A model generated the notes under the pieces. The model was not told where the DNA came from. It saw only the letters and a list, made by a program, of their open reading frames with translations, and did no database searches. A stretch of 64,000 nt of DNA, from assembly GCA_020161505.1 (NCBI GenBank), contig JAIUNY010000009.1, positions 50,410 to 114,409 of the forward strand. Direction: 5' to 3'. The stretch comes from Armatimonadota bacterium (GTDB lineage: Bacteria; Armatimonadota; Fimbriimonadia; Fimbriimonadales; Fimbriimonadaceae). Within the stretch, counting starts at the first letter, position 1. Every line of letters starts with the position of its first letter. Both the position numbers and the translations under genes were made by a program. Shown in pieces: positions 44,248-52,881 of this stretch.

Positions 44248-45428
44248 TCGGACGCGGCTCCTTTAGGGGCGTTCGGATCGGCGGGCTTAGGTGTTGTCCC
44301 CGCAGAGGGAGACTTCGGAGCCGGAGCCGCAGAGTCGGTAGGAGGAACGGGCGTGACCCCCACCTTCAGCGTCATTTTCTTCGGCGAATCGCCGGATCGG
44401 AAGCCGATGACGACGTCTTCGCCGTTCACAAACTGCTTGTTCTCGCGCACCAAGTCGAGCTCGACATCGTAGCCAACCGTCTTGGTTTCGAGTTTCTCTG
44501 CCAGGCGGCGGAAGGTCGGGATGAGCTGGCTGCTCTCGCTGACCGGGATGACCTCGTCGCCCAGGGTTTTGAGAACTTCCAGATCCGGTGCGGGCCCCAG
44601 GGCGATGATGATCAGGGTCATCCCGGAGGCTTCGATCCGCTCGCGCAGACCTCGAGGTACCCCACTTTCGCTCTCCGTATCGCGACCATCCGTCAGCATC
44701 ACCGCGACACGAGCCCGGTTCTTCGGCTCCACGGCAATCCAATCCGAGGCAAGCCTCAGCACTCGATAGAGAGGCGTTCCGGAGTTCTCCCGAGAACGCA
44801 AGTTGCCCAACTCGGGAATGATGTCTTTCGGTGGGCCGAAGTTCTTCATCAGAGCCGGGGGCTCAACGCGCGGTACACGATAGCCCGGGTTCGGGTTGAG
44901 TCGGGGGAAGGTTGCCAGCGCAACCCGGTCGGTTTCGCCCAGCACCTCGACGAGGGCTTTCACCGCTTCAATTCGCTTGTATTCCGGGTCGGCCACCGGG
45001 AGCCAGTCGGCGTTCCAAGGACTCGGTGGACTCGGCTGCACCATGCTGTAGCTGTTGTCCATCAGGAGCAGAATCGACTTTCCGCGCTCGTCCTTGGTGG
45101 TGGCGGTGATCGGCTTGACGCTCAGAATCTTGAGCGTGGTGCCGTTGGAGAGCGAGACAAACGAGTTCGGTTGGATGTCCGCATCCGGCACCCGGAAGAC
45201 CATCCTCTTTTCGTAGATGTCGGGCTTCTCGGGGGTCGGGGTTTCCGTGCGCACTTGCACCGGCTGAACCACCGCCGCGACTTCCGGCATCAACACGCCC
45301 GCCTTTCCAGGCTCGGCATAGACGTTGCTCGAGGCGAGCAGACTCACCGTGCTCGTGGCAAGGATGATCACCCCGGCGGCGACCGCCAGGGCGACCATAC
45401 GGACGCCGAACGGGTTGTGCGATCTCAT
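44244..45428 (-). CDS. VWA-domain membrane protein
   Basis: A 394-residue protein. An N-terminal membrane anchor (about 11-32) is followed by a linker and then a VWA domain starting at SILLLMDNSYSM, which carries the DxSxS MIDAS metal site. VWA domains bind partners through a bound metal ion. The C-terminus is Pro/Ala-rich. It overlaps both neighbours by 4 nt. Possible roles: calcium-dependent adhesion, proteolysis control or stress sensing; sequence does not choose. Confidence 0.72.
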   Translation of the reverse strand: MRSHNPFGVRMVALAVAAGVIILATSTVSLLASSNVYAEPGKAGVLMPEVAAVVQPVQVRTETPTPEKPDIYEKRMVFRVPDADIQPNSFVSLSNGTTLKILSVKPITATTKDERGKSILLLMDNSYSMVQPSPPSPWNADWLPVADPEYKRIEAVKALVEVLGETDRVALATFPRLNPNPGYRVPRVEPPALMKNFGPPKDIIPELGNLRSRENSGTPLYRVLRLASDWIAVEPKNRARVAVMLTDGRDTESESGVPRGLRERIEASGMTLIIIALGPAPDLEVLKTLGDEVIPVSESSQLIPTFRRLAEKLETKTVGYDVELDLVRENKQFVNGEDVVIGFRSGDSPKKMTLKVGVTPVPPTDSAAPAPKSPSAGTTPKPADPNAPKGAASE

Positions 45429-46600
45429 TTCAGAAAGGCGCGATTGTTCTTCACCGGACGACCGGCATCTTTGAAGTCAGTGGCCACGCCGCGAATCGTG
45501 CGCAGCGCCCGAGCGCGAGCGACCGGAGCCTTCTTGCTCTGGGGATCAATCGCATCGAGCTGAGCCATGAAGACCTGCCACGATTCCTGAGCGTGCATCG
45601 CCAAGGTTCGACCCTGGGCGAGGGCAACCTCATCGTGGTAGCGATTCATCGCCGAGAGGTAGCTGGATCGCAGAGACTCCTTATCCTTGGACTCCGGCTC
45701 TTGTTGGTGCCGCAGAATCTTGTAAGTGACGAAGAACTCGTACGCGAGCACCGTGCCGAAGAACAGCAACGCCAAACCACCCGCTGCCACGATGGGAGAG
45801 GCCAATTCCTTGGCGGTCGAAAGCCGCTGCATATCCACTTGCAGGAAGGCCGCCAAGGTTCCAAAGAGGGCGGCGACCATCGTCGCCAGCAATCCGATCT
45901 GCAAGGGGCGACCGAGCATCTGGCCAGCAGTGCGGACTTCCTTGAATCCATCGCCCGCGGCAAGGCTCACCACCAGCATCATGATGAATCGCACCATGAA
46001 GGTGATGCCGTAACTCAGCGCCGCCGCGAGGATCACCGCAAATACCGCCTTGGTGATGCTCGATCCCGGGCCGAGAACCGGAACCAGAAGCACTTCGGCC
46101 AGAGGAAGCAAGAGATACGTTTTGAGAACCACGGCCACGAGCAGGGCAAAAATCCCGCCCGTGAGCTTCTTGGTGGTGGAGTGGCTGTGGCTCAGAGCCT
46201 TCAGATAGATATCCTCCAGCGATCGCGCATCCATGTAGCGCGGAGCCTTCACCTTGCCGCCGATAGCCCGGCAGTTTTCGATGAACTCATAGGCGCGAGC
46301 GGTGAAACCCCCGTTGATCTCCTCATCCTTCTGCAGCGTTTCGTAACTGTTGTGCCACTGCTGAGTCGTCCGAACATAAGCGTTCAGATACTGCTTGGCT
46401 TCCCACACGTGGCGCTCCATGAAACCGAGCTCGCGCATGTCGCCTTCCACGGTTTGACTGAGCACATCGCGCTCGGCATCCGTGACAACCCGGGGGTTCT
46501 CTTGGGCGAGTTGCTGCTCGGGGTTCGGACGCGAGACAATGCGCTGTTTGCTCGGGGGAGCAATCAGACCGGGGGTATCTCCTGGGAGGCTGGCGTTCAT
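45425..46600 (-). CDS. Hypothetical polytopic membrane protein (VWA operon)
   Basis: A 391-residue protein with a soluble N-terminal region of about 150 residues (helical, acidic), four hydrophobic segments at about 165-290 and a helical C-terminal tail. No family recognised. It follows the VWA lipoprotein gene by 6 nt and overlaps the VWA membrane gene. The mixture of cytosolic helices and membrane helices suggests a scaffold or signalling element. Confidence 0.62.
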   Translation of the reverse strand: MNASLPGDTPGLIAPPSKQRIVSRPNPEQQLAQENPRVVTDAERDVLSQTVEGDMRELGFMERHVWEAKQYLNAYVRTTQQWHNSYETLQKDEEINGGFTARAYEFIENCRAIGGKVKAPRYMDARSLEDIYLKALSHSHSTTKKLTGGIFALLVAVVLKTYLLLPLAEVLLVPVLGPGSSITKAVFAVILAAALSYGITFMVRFIMMLVVSLAAGDGFKEVRTAGQMLGRPLQIGLLATMVAALFGTLAAFLQVDMQRLSTAKELASPIVAAGGLALLFFGTVLAYEFFVTYKILRHQQEPESKDKESLRSSYLSAMNRYHDEVALAQGRTLAMHAQESWQVFMAQLDAIDPQSKKAPVARARALRTIRGVATDFKDAGRPVKNNRAFLK

Positions 46601-46606
46601 AGGGGG

Positions 46607-47398
46607 TTACTCGGCAGGGGCTTCGGAGGCCGTCGATGCCGACGACTGCTTGGTGTTCACGATCTCGCTTTGCAGGGCCTTCTTGGCTTGGGCCAGGATT
46701 CCTGCTCCGTTTTGAACCGTGATGTCGAAATACTGTTTGCCGCCCAGGGCGACGAAATTGTCCTTGACCACGCTGTCGAGCAGACTGAGCTTAGTGGTGC
46801 CTCGAGCATCGAGACCAACGAACGCGATCATGGCAATGTTCGGGATCTCGCCCGTGCGCATCGCTTCTTTGCTCAGCACGCTCTGGTCGTCCTCGAATCC
46901 GCCATCGGTGACAAAGATGCCAACCACGCGCTTGTTCGGCTCGCGGGCAGCTTGAGTTTGCAGATCACGAAAGGCCAACGAGAGCATCGTGCCCTTGGCT
47001 TGCGGAGGATCTCCAGTTGGGTCCGTGTCGTACTGGCTCACAATCTCTTGAAGAGCCGCCTTGGAGCTGAAGATCGTGGAGATCTTCTTGACATCGGTGG
47101 CGTACCAGTAGACTGTCGTTTTTGCCGACTCCGGATAGGTGTCGAGGAGATCCACGAGCTGCATCCCCGTGTCCTGTCGGGACACTTCGTTGGAAGCACT
47201 CTGGTCGAGATAAACGTGGATCGAAACCCCTTCGGAAGTGGCTTCGCTGGGCTTAAAGGTGTCGCGCTGAACCTGTTCGCCAACAGCCTTTGAACCTTGT
47301 TCGATGGCCCCACACCCTACGAGCAATCCCGAGCCACCCACGACGGCCAGGGCAGCCACTCCAAGTCGGAAAAACGTCACATCCCAAGATACGCTCAT
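46607..47398 (-). CDS. VWA-like lipoprotein
   Basis: A 263-residue lipoprotein. The signal peptide ends in LLVGC (lipobox). The VWA-like domain shows VYLDQSASNE with a DxSxS MIDAS-type site and GIFVTDGGFED with the downstream Asp. It is the first gene of a four-gene operon of unknown function. Start chosen at MSVSWDVTF (AGAGG 5 nt upstream); an in-frame ATG 8 codons earlier (MLAKREAE) also has a purine-rich leader. Confidence 0.72.
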   Translation of the reverse strand: MSVSWDVTFFRLGVAALAVVGGSGLLVGCGAIEQGSKAVGEQVQRDTFKPSEATSEGVSIHVYLDQSASNEVSRQDTGMQLVDLLDTYPESAKTTVYWYATDVKKISTIFSSKAALQEIVSQYDTDPTGDPPQAKGTMLSLAFRDLQTQAAREPNKRVVGIFVTDGGFEDDQSVLSKEAMRTGEIPNIAMIAFVGLDARGTTKLSLLDSVVKDNFVALGGKQYFDITVQNGAGILAQAKKALQSEIVNTKQSSASTASEAPAE

Positions 47399-47531
47399 TT
47401 CGGCCTCTCGTTTCGCCAGCATTCCTTCGGTTTTTGCGTAAACCTCGTAATCCCGCGTGTAGTGTTAAACGCAGATGCGGGCAGGAATCATTCCCGGATT
47501 TTAGAGCAAGTAGGTAGTCTGGAATGGCGTG

Positions 47532-48098
47532 ATGGAAGCAACCGGCAAAAAAACCTTGCGATCCAAGACGGGCGTGCGTCAGGTCGGCAAGGAGATGAAG
47601 CGGAAGTACGCTTCCCGCCCCCGCGTGTGCTTTGTCCTCCAAGATTGGGAAGATGGCTACAACGTCGGCTCGATGTTCAGGATCGCCGACTGCCTGGGCG
47701 CGGAACTTCTGATTCTCACGGGTCGCACTCCGGTGCCGGAAGAGAACCCGATGATCGCGGTCACGAGCATGGGGCATCACCGGAGGATAGCCTGGGAAGC
47801 GGTGAAGAGCCATGAGGAGGCCGTTCTCGCCTTGAAAGAGGAGGGCTGGTCCATCATCGCGGTGGAAATCGCGGAAGGCGCGGTCGATTACCGCGAATTT
47901 GAGTACCCGGAAAGCTGCTGCTTTGTCCTCGGCAACGAAGGTGCTGGGGTCTATGGATCGGTGATGAAGCACCGCGATGCGGCGATCTTCATCCCGATGT
48001 TCGGCAAGGCGCGCAGCCTCAACGTGACGGTAGCGGGAGCCTTGGTGGCGGCAGAAGCCGCCTTCTCGTCTGCCGACCCTACGGAGCCACAACCCTGA
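47532..48098 (+). CDS. SPOUT (TrmH-family) RNA methyltransferase
   Basis: A 188-residue SPOUT methyltransferase with the trefoil-knot motifs GYNVGSMFRIAD, VLGNEGAGV and IPMFGKARSLNVTVAGALV. It methylates the 2'-OH of a tRNA or rRNA nucleotide; the target is not predictable. The RNA-binding N-terminal domain of larger TrmH/RlmB proteins is absent. A GTG immediately precedes the ATG. It converges with the 48079 gene with a 20-nt overlap of 3' ends. Confidence 0.85.
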   Translation: MEATGKKTLRSKTGVRQVGKEMKRKYASRPRVCFVLQDWEDGYNVGSMFRIADCLGAELLILTGRTPVPEENPMIAVTSMGHHRRIAWEAVKSHEEAVLALKEEGWSIIAVEIAEGAVDYREFEYPESCCFVLGNEGAGVYGSVMKHRDAAIFIPMFGKARSLNVTVAGALVAAEAAFSSADPTEPQP

Positions 48099-49308
48099 CG
48101 CCCGCCAACTGATTGATCTCAATCGGGCGGTCGTACTGGAACTTGTCCGGCGCCGGGCTCTTGGCGACCCATTCGTGACGACCGTCCACCTCGACATGAT
48201 CGATTCCGATGAGGGTATCTCCGATCATCATCGTCTTGCTGTCGTACGGAAGATCCTTCAGGATCGCGAGCAGCACGGCCCGAGATTGCTGAACCCGGTG
48301 GATCATGCGCCCATACTGCTCGTACGTCTGACCCAGGGTGCGCACCATGTAGTTGCTCGCCGAGTCATCCTCGTGCGCTCGTCCAAGAGCTGCGTCGATC
48401 TCCATCCCCGCCGCTTCCGCATGATTCGCCCCGAGAGAAATCTCTTGGGCTTCGGTGAAGAACTCGAGCAAGCGCGTTTCCATGGCCGCCTTCATCTGAG
48501 GGTGGTCATCGGGTGGCTCCTGATTCCGGCCCTCTGAATTGAGCGTGCCGAGCTCCATCAGATCGTAAGAATCCACAACCCGGGTGGCCGCGACAATTTC
48601 TTGTGTCATTCGATTGATCACCGCGCTCAAGTCCGCAATGTCCGTGGCGTCTTCCAGGAGTGCGATGGCCCGCTCCCGGTCGGCTCCCTTCAGTTGATCG
48701 GCCTGGATCATCTCGTAGGTCAGGCGCGAGACGTCGAGCTGAATGCCAAACCAGACCACGAGATGATTGGGATGACCATCTCGGCCGGAGACCATCGAGA
48801 GGGTTTTGGCCAATTCGATCGCATCGAGCGCCCCGGCAGGATTCCCTTGGCTCATCTGCTTTCGTGCGTACCCGGTCAGGCTTGCCGACATGCTCTTGTT
48901 CATCGCCACATTGGGGGAAGAGAGAATATCGCGCCCCCCGATCACTCCCATCTGGATCTCGCCGGTGGTCGCCGCGGCCAAGGTTTGGCGGAAGGCAGTA
49001 TTTCGGATGAGCTGTTCGCCGGAGTTCACCGACGGTCGGCGGAACGATTGTTTCAAGACGGCATCGGTGGTGATCTCGCGGGTGAACTGACTCTCTTCCC
49101 GCTCATCCTGCACGCTCAAGCTGGGCGGCAGCGAAATCTTGAGGGCTTCGGCTTTCTTCCGGGCGGCACTCAATCCAGAAGCCGGACCGGTGATTTCATC
49201 TCGCACGCGAGCATCTGCTTTCACCCGCGCCGAAACCTGAATCCCACCAAAGACAAGAACGACCAGCCCAACGCCGATCGCGGCGATTTTCATACTTCGA
49301 TCCGCCAT
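48079..49308 (-). CDS. Hypothetical secreted/membrane-anchored protein
   Basis: A 409-residue protein with an N-terminal hydrophobic segment (about 7-27, a signal anchor) and a large soluble part with no known domain. Helical segments dominate. It lies divergently from the subtilisin gene. A TAGAGT hexamer 8 nt before the ATG and the lack of an SD fit the leaderless pattern. Function unknown. Confidence 0.6.
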   Translation of the reverse strand: MADRSMKIAAIGVGLVVLVFGGIQVSARVKADARVRDEITGPASGLSAARKKAEALKISLPPSLSVQDEREESQFTREITTDAVLKQSFRRPSVNSGEQLIRNTAFRQTLAAATTGEIQMGVIGGRDILSSPNVAMNKSMSASLTGYARKQMSQGNPAGALDAIELAKTLSMVSGRDGHPNHLVVWFGIQLDVSRLTYEMIQADQLKGADRERAIALLEDATDIADLSAVINRMTQEIVAATRVVDSYDLMELGTLNSEGRNQEPPDDHPQMKAAMETRLLEFFTEAQEISLGANHAEAAGMEIDAALGRAHEDDSASNYMVRTLGQTYEQYGRMIHRVQQSRAVLLAILKDLPYDSKTMMIGDTLIGIDHVEVDGRHEWVAKSPAPDKFQYDRPIEINQLAGVRVVAP

Positions 49309-49479
49309 CTCATCTCACTCTATGGTATCTGCGCCCGAAAAAGCGACAAGAAACCGTACTTTCTCTAGAAATTTCGGCGAAACCTCATCAAAGCAAGAGG
49401 TGAGATCGCGATTCCCCGGGCGGTTTGCTAGAATGGAGGCTCGGTGCGGTGACTTGAGACCCGCATCATTGGGTGTGGA

Positions 49480-51414
49480 ATGACGTCGCTCTATTTGATG
49501 GTCGCCTTGAGTTCGGTTGGACAGAGTTCCGGCTGGGCGAGTGTCCCGCTCTCCGTGGCTCCCGTGGTGCGGGACGGGTTGCTCACCCACCCGAATCACC
49601 TCATTGTCAAGGCACGCAATGAGAAGGACGCCGCTCGTCTCGTGGGCCGGAGCGGGCGATTGGTCGCCTACTACCCCCAGATCGGATACGCGGTGCTCTG
49701 GCTCCCTTCAGGCGACGTGGAAGGGATGAAGGATCGGTTAGCGGCGGCTCGCCCCGACACCCAGCCGGGGTTCGATTCTCTGAAGCGAGTGGCCTACACT
49801 CCCAACGATCCGATGTGGCCCGACATGTGGCACAGCCGACTCATCAAAGCCGACAAAGCCTGGGATCTCTCCTTGGGGAGTGCGGGGCCGGTGGTGGCGA
49901 TCATGGACACAGGGGTCAAAACCGACCATGAAGACCTGGCGGCAAACATGTGGGTCAATACCGACGAAGTCGCGGGCAACGGAATCGACGACGACGCCAA
50001 CGGCTACATTGATGACCTCCACGGGTTCGATTTTGCCCTTGGCGACAGCGTGCCCGACGATGTCAACGGACACGGCACCGCGTGTGCGGGTCTGGCCGCC
50101 GCCATTCAGGACAATGCTCTCGGCACCACGGGCGTGGCCCCAAGGGCCAGGATCATGGCGGTGAAATCCGGGCTCGACAATGGCTATTTTTACGACAGCG
50201 CGAACATCGCGGGCTATCTCTACGCCGCCGACAATGGCGCGGACATCATCAGTTGCAGCTTCTACAGCGACCGAGTGGTGCCCGCCGAAGAAGCCGCCCT
50301 TGACTACGCCTGGAGCAAGGGCGTTCTCCCCGTGGTGGCCGCCGGGAATGACGCGACATCCATTCCCTACTACCCCGGGGCCTATCGTAACGTGCTCAGC
50401 GTGGGCGCGATTGACCAGAACGCGAACAAGATCTGGTGGTCAAACTTCGGCTCCTGGGTGAAGGTTGCCTCGCCTGGCACGGCGCTTCGATCCACCTCCG
50501 CAAACGGGGCTTACACCACGGGATTTGGCGGAACCAGCGGGGCTTGCCCTCAGGTCGCCGGGCTGGCGGCCCTGATGAAGGGGGCCAATCCCGGGCTGAC
50601 CAATCTCCAGATCCGCACGATGATCGAAGATTCAGCAACCAGCTACCCGGTGGCCAATCCCCTCTTTGCAAGCTACGGAATCATTGACTGCGAATCCGCG
50701 GTGAAAGTGGCCCTCGGCCTGCTCACCCCCACACCGAAGCCGAGCGCAGTCTTCTGGGCAAATCCGATTGGGCGTGAAAACCGATTTGTCGTGGTTCGTG
50801 GGCGCGGCTTGGATCACCCCAGCATCACCGCGCAGAACCAGTTGGGACAGCACCTCCAGGTCACCAAAGCTCGTGATTCGCTGGAGATTCGCTACTTTGG
50901 CGCTCAAACGACCACGATCACCATCCGGGATGGATCGACCGTGCTCCTGACTCTGAACAACGGCACGGCCTCGCGAAGTTGGACCCCCGGCGACTGGGCC
51001 ACAACCCTCGCCCCCCTGACCGGTGGCTACCGCGAAGCGCTTGCTCAGGATGGCAACAGCGTCGTTGCGGGTCGTCGGAGCAACGGCGAAATCCGGCTCG
51101 ATTGCGTCGTCAACGCCATCAACACACCGCGCGCGTTGCAGGTGTTCTACCGACGTCGATTCACGGGCCTCACCGCGAATACCAACGAGCGGGTTCTGGC
51201 CTATGATTGGTCCTCCGGTTCGTTCCCTTACGGGAACTGGGTCGAAGTCCATCGGGCTTCGATGGGCACCAATTGGGCGAACGCTCGCATCCAGATTTCT
51301 GACCCCACTCGGTTCATTGATGTCACCGGGAATATGTATCTCCGGATCATCACCGACACCGACATCCCGACGGGAGGAACGCTGGAGATCGACCGACTGA
51401 ATCTCACCCACTAA
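49480..51414 (+). CDS. Subtilisin-like serine protease (S8) with C-terminal beta domain
   Basis: A 644-residue secreted protease. A signal peptide covers about 1-20, followed by an I9-like propeptide (about 25-95) and the catalytic triad: Asp143 (VVAIMDTGV), His198 (NGHGTACAG) and Ser353 (GTSGACPQVAGL). Asn290 is the oxyanion residue. The Ser motif is GTSGACP instead of the common GTSMAAP. The last 240 residues are beta-rich and probably mediate binding. An Asp/Asn-rich loop (GNGIDDDANGYIDD) may bind calcium. Followed by a GT39-like gene 30 nt downstream. Confidence 0.9.
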   Translation: MTSLYLMVALSSVGQSSGWASVPLSVAPVVRDGLLTHPNHLIVKARNEKDAARLVGRSGRLVAYYPQIGYAVLWLPSGDVEGMKDRLAAARPDTQPGFDSLKRVAYTPNDPMWPDMWHSRLIKADKAWDLSLGSAGPVVAIMDTGVKTDHEDLAANMWVNTDEVAGNGIDDDANGYIDDLHGFDFALGDSVPDDVNGHGTACAGLAAAIQDNALGTTGVAPRARIMAVKSGLDNGYFYDSANIAGYLYAADNGADIISCSFYSDRVVPAEEAALDYAWSKGVLPVVAAGNDATSIPYYPGAYRNVLSVGAIDQNANKIWWSNFGSWVKVASPGTALRSTSANGAYTTGFGGTSGACPQVAGLAALMKGANPGLTNLQIRTMIEDSATSYPVANPLFASYGIIDCESAVKVALGLLTPTPKPSAVFWANPIGRENRFVVVRGRGLDHPSITAQNQLGQHLQVTKARDSLEIRYFGAQTTTITIRDGSTVLLTLNNGTASRSWTPGDWATTLAPLTGGYREALAQDGNSVVAGRRSNGEIRLDCVVNAINTPRALQVFYRRRFTGLTANTNERVLAYDWSSGSFPYGNWVEVHRASMGTNWANARIQISDPTRFIDVTGNMYLRIITDTDIPTGGTLEIDRLNLTH

Positions 51415-51431
51415 CCCGAGAACCAACAGGT

Positions 51432-51437
51432 CACAAT
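51432..51437 (+). promoter_or_regulatory. -10-like hexamer before the second GT39-like gene (leaderless candidate)
   Basis: CACAAT, then 7 nt, then the GTG start. No SD. It could allow expression independent of the protease gene, though readthrough is likely. Confidence 0.3.
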
Positions 51438-51444
51438 CAGAAGC

Positions 51445-52761
51445 GTGGATCCCGCGACACCCGTGCGCGATGAATGGACAACCCGCGCCACGTGGATGCT
51501 TCTCGGCGTGGTGCTGATCCACTGCGTGTTCGCCTCCATCTACTCCGCGATCACGCCGTATCGGTCACCGGGGTTCACGCACGGGAGCCTGCTCCCCGAC
51601 ATTGGATTTCCGGATGAGCGCGCCCATGCCAACCTCATCCAGCTGGTGCGCGAAGATCGGCCTTACCCGGTGCTCGATCCCAAAGATCCTCAGTTTCAGG
51701 AGAACTATCAGGCGCACCAGCCTCCCGGCTACTACTGGACGGTCGCGCAGGCACTCAAGATCGCGGGATACCAAGACATCCGGCGCGAACCCGCCGGGAG
51801 ATTTGCCCGATCGGTGAACTTTCTCTTCGGCGCGCTGAACCTGGTGGGAGTCGGATTTTTGGTCTACTGGCTCACCGGTCGCCGCCGCCAAGCTCTGACG
51901 GCGGCGGCAATCGTCGCCTTGGTTCCCGCCAACCTTATTCTCAGCGCCGCGATCAACAACGACGTGATGCTCTTTGCCCTGGTCACCTGGTGCCTTGGGG
52001 CACTGGTTTGGGGCGTACGCACGGCTTCGGGATGGAAAATGGCGCTTTCCGTCGGGGTTCTTGCTGGGCTGGCGATGCTCACCAAAACAACCGCGATTCT
52101 CCTGTTCGCCCCGATCCTGCTCATGGGCATTCACCGCGACTGGCGATCCCGACTCCCGTGGCTCGGGCTTGCCGTGGTGATCGCGCTGATCGTCGTTGCG
52201 CCCTGGTGGATGAGAAATCTCTCGGTTTACGGCGAGCCCCTGGTGACTCAGCGATTTGCCGAAGCCTTTCCTGGGAGCTTCGATAAGCATCCATTCCGGT
52301 CGTTCATGGCGGGTTACGGCTGGTTCCATCGCCTCGTGAACTTCACCATTGAATCGTCAACCGGGGTGTTTGGATACTTTGATCTGCACTATCCGAATCT
52401 GACACTGCTCGAGGCTTTCTTCTGGATCGTCGCATTCTTTGTGAGCGCGGGATTCCTGGCTGTTTGGTATGGCGGCGACAAAACAGATCTGCTCGCTCTT
52501 GGCGTCTTCACGCTGCTCCTCTGCCTCACCTATTTCCGTTTCAATCTGGATTACTTCCAGCCGCAGGCACGCTATCTCTTCCCTGCTTTGCCTGTGGTCG
52601 CTTGGCTCATGGCCGCAGGTCTCCGGCTGATCCACTGGCGCTGGACTCTGGTGTGGATGGCGCTTTATGCCTTTGTAAACATGGCAACGATTCCCTGGGT
52701 GACTGCCGAGTTCGAGAAGCGCACCGACCAATCCCGCTGGCCCGCGTACGTTCGGGAGTGA
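51445..52761 (+). CDS. Membrane glycosyltransferase (GT39-like)
   Basis: A 438-residue integral membrane protein with about ten helices. The first periplasmic loop carries DIGFPDERAHANLIQLV (acidic pair) and QAHQPPGYYWTVA, the GT-C arrangement of dolichyl/undecaprenyl-phosphate sugar transferases. It starts at GTG, 30 nt after the subtilisin stop, so co-transcription is plausible. Donor and acceptor unknown; it could modify a cell-surface protein or glycan. Confidence 0.8.
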   Translation: MDPATPVRDEWTTRATWMLLGVVLIHCVFASIYSAITPYRSPGFTHGSLLPDIGFPDERAHANLIQLVREDRPYPVLDPKDPQFQENYQAHQPPGYYWTVAQALKIAGYQDIRREPAGRFARSVNFLFGALNLVGVGFLVYWLTGRRRQALTAAAIVALVPANLILSAAINNDVMLFALVTWCLGALVWGVRTASGWKMALSVGVLAGLAMLTKTTAILLFAPILLMGIHRDWRSRLPWLGLAVVIALIVVAPWWMRNLSVYGEPLVTQRFAEAFPGSFDKHPFRSFMAGYGWFHRLVNFTIESSTGVFGYFDLHYPNLTLLEAFFWIVAFFVSAGFLAVWYGGDKTDLLALGVFTLLLCLTYFRFNLDYFQPQARYLFPALPVVAWLMAAGLRLIHWRWTLVWMALYAFVNMATIPWVTAEFEKRTDQSRWPAYVRE

Positions 52762-52881
52762 CCTCGGGCTGAGGAGGAGGGTGCTCTCTTGCTCCATGAG
52801 GCCACCCTTTGCCAATTCGGGGGGTTGGTGGGAACCTCAGGCTAGGGTCTTCCGGATCACCTCACCCTGAGACTCTCCCTC

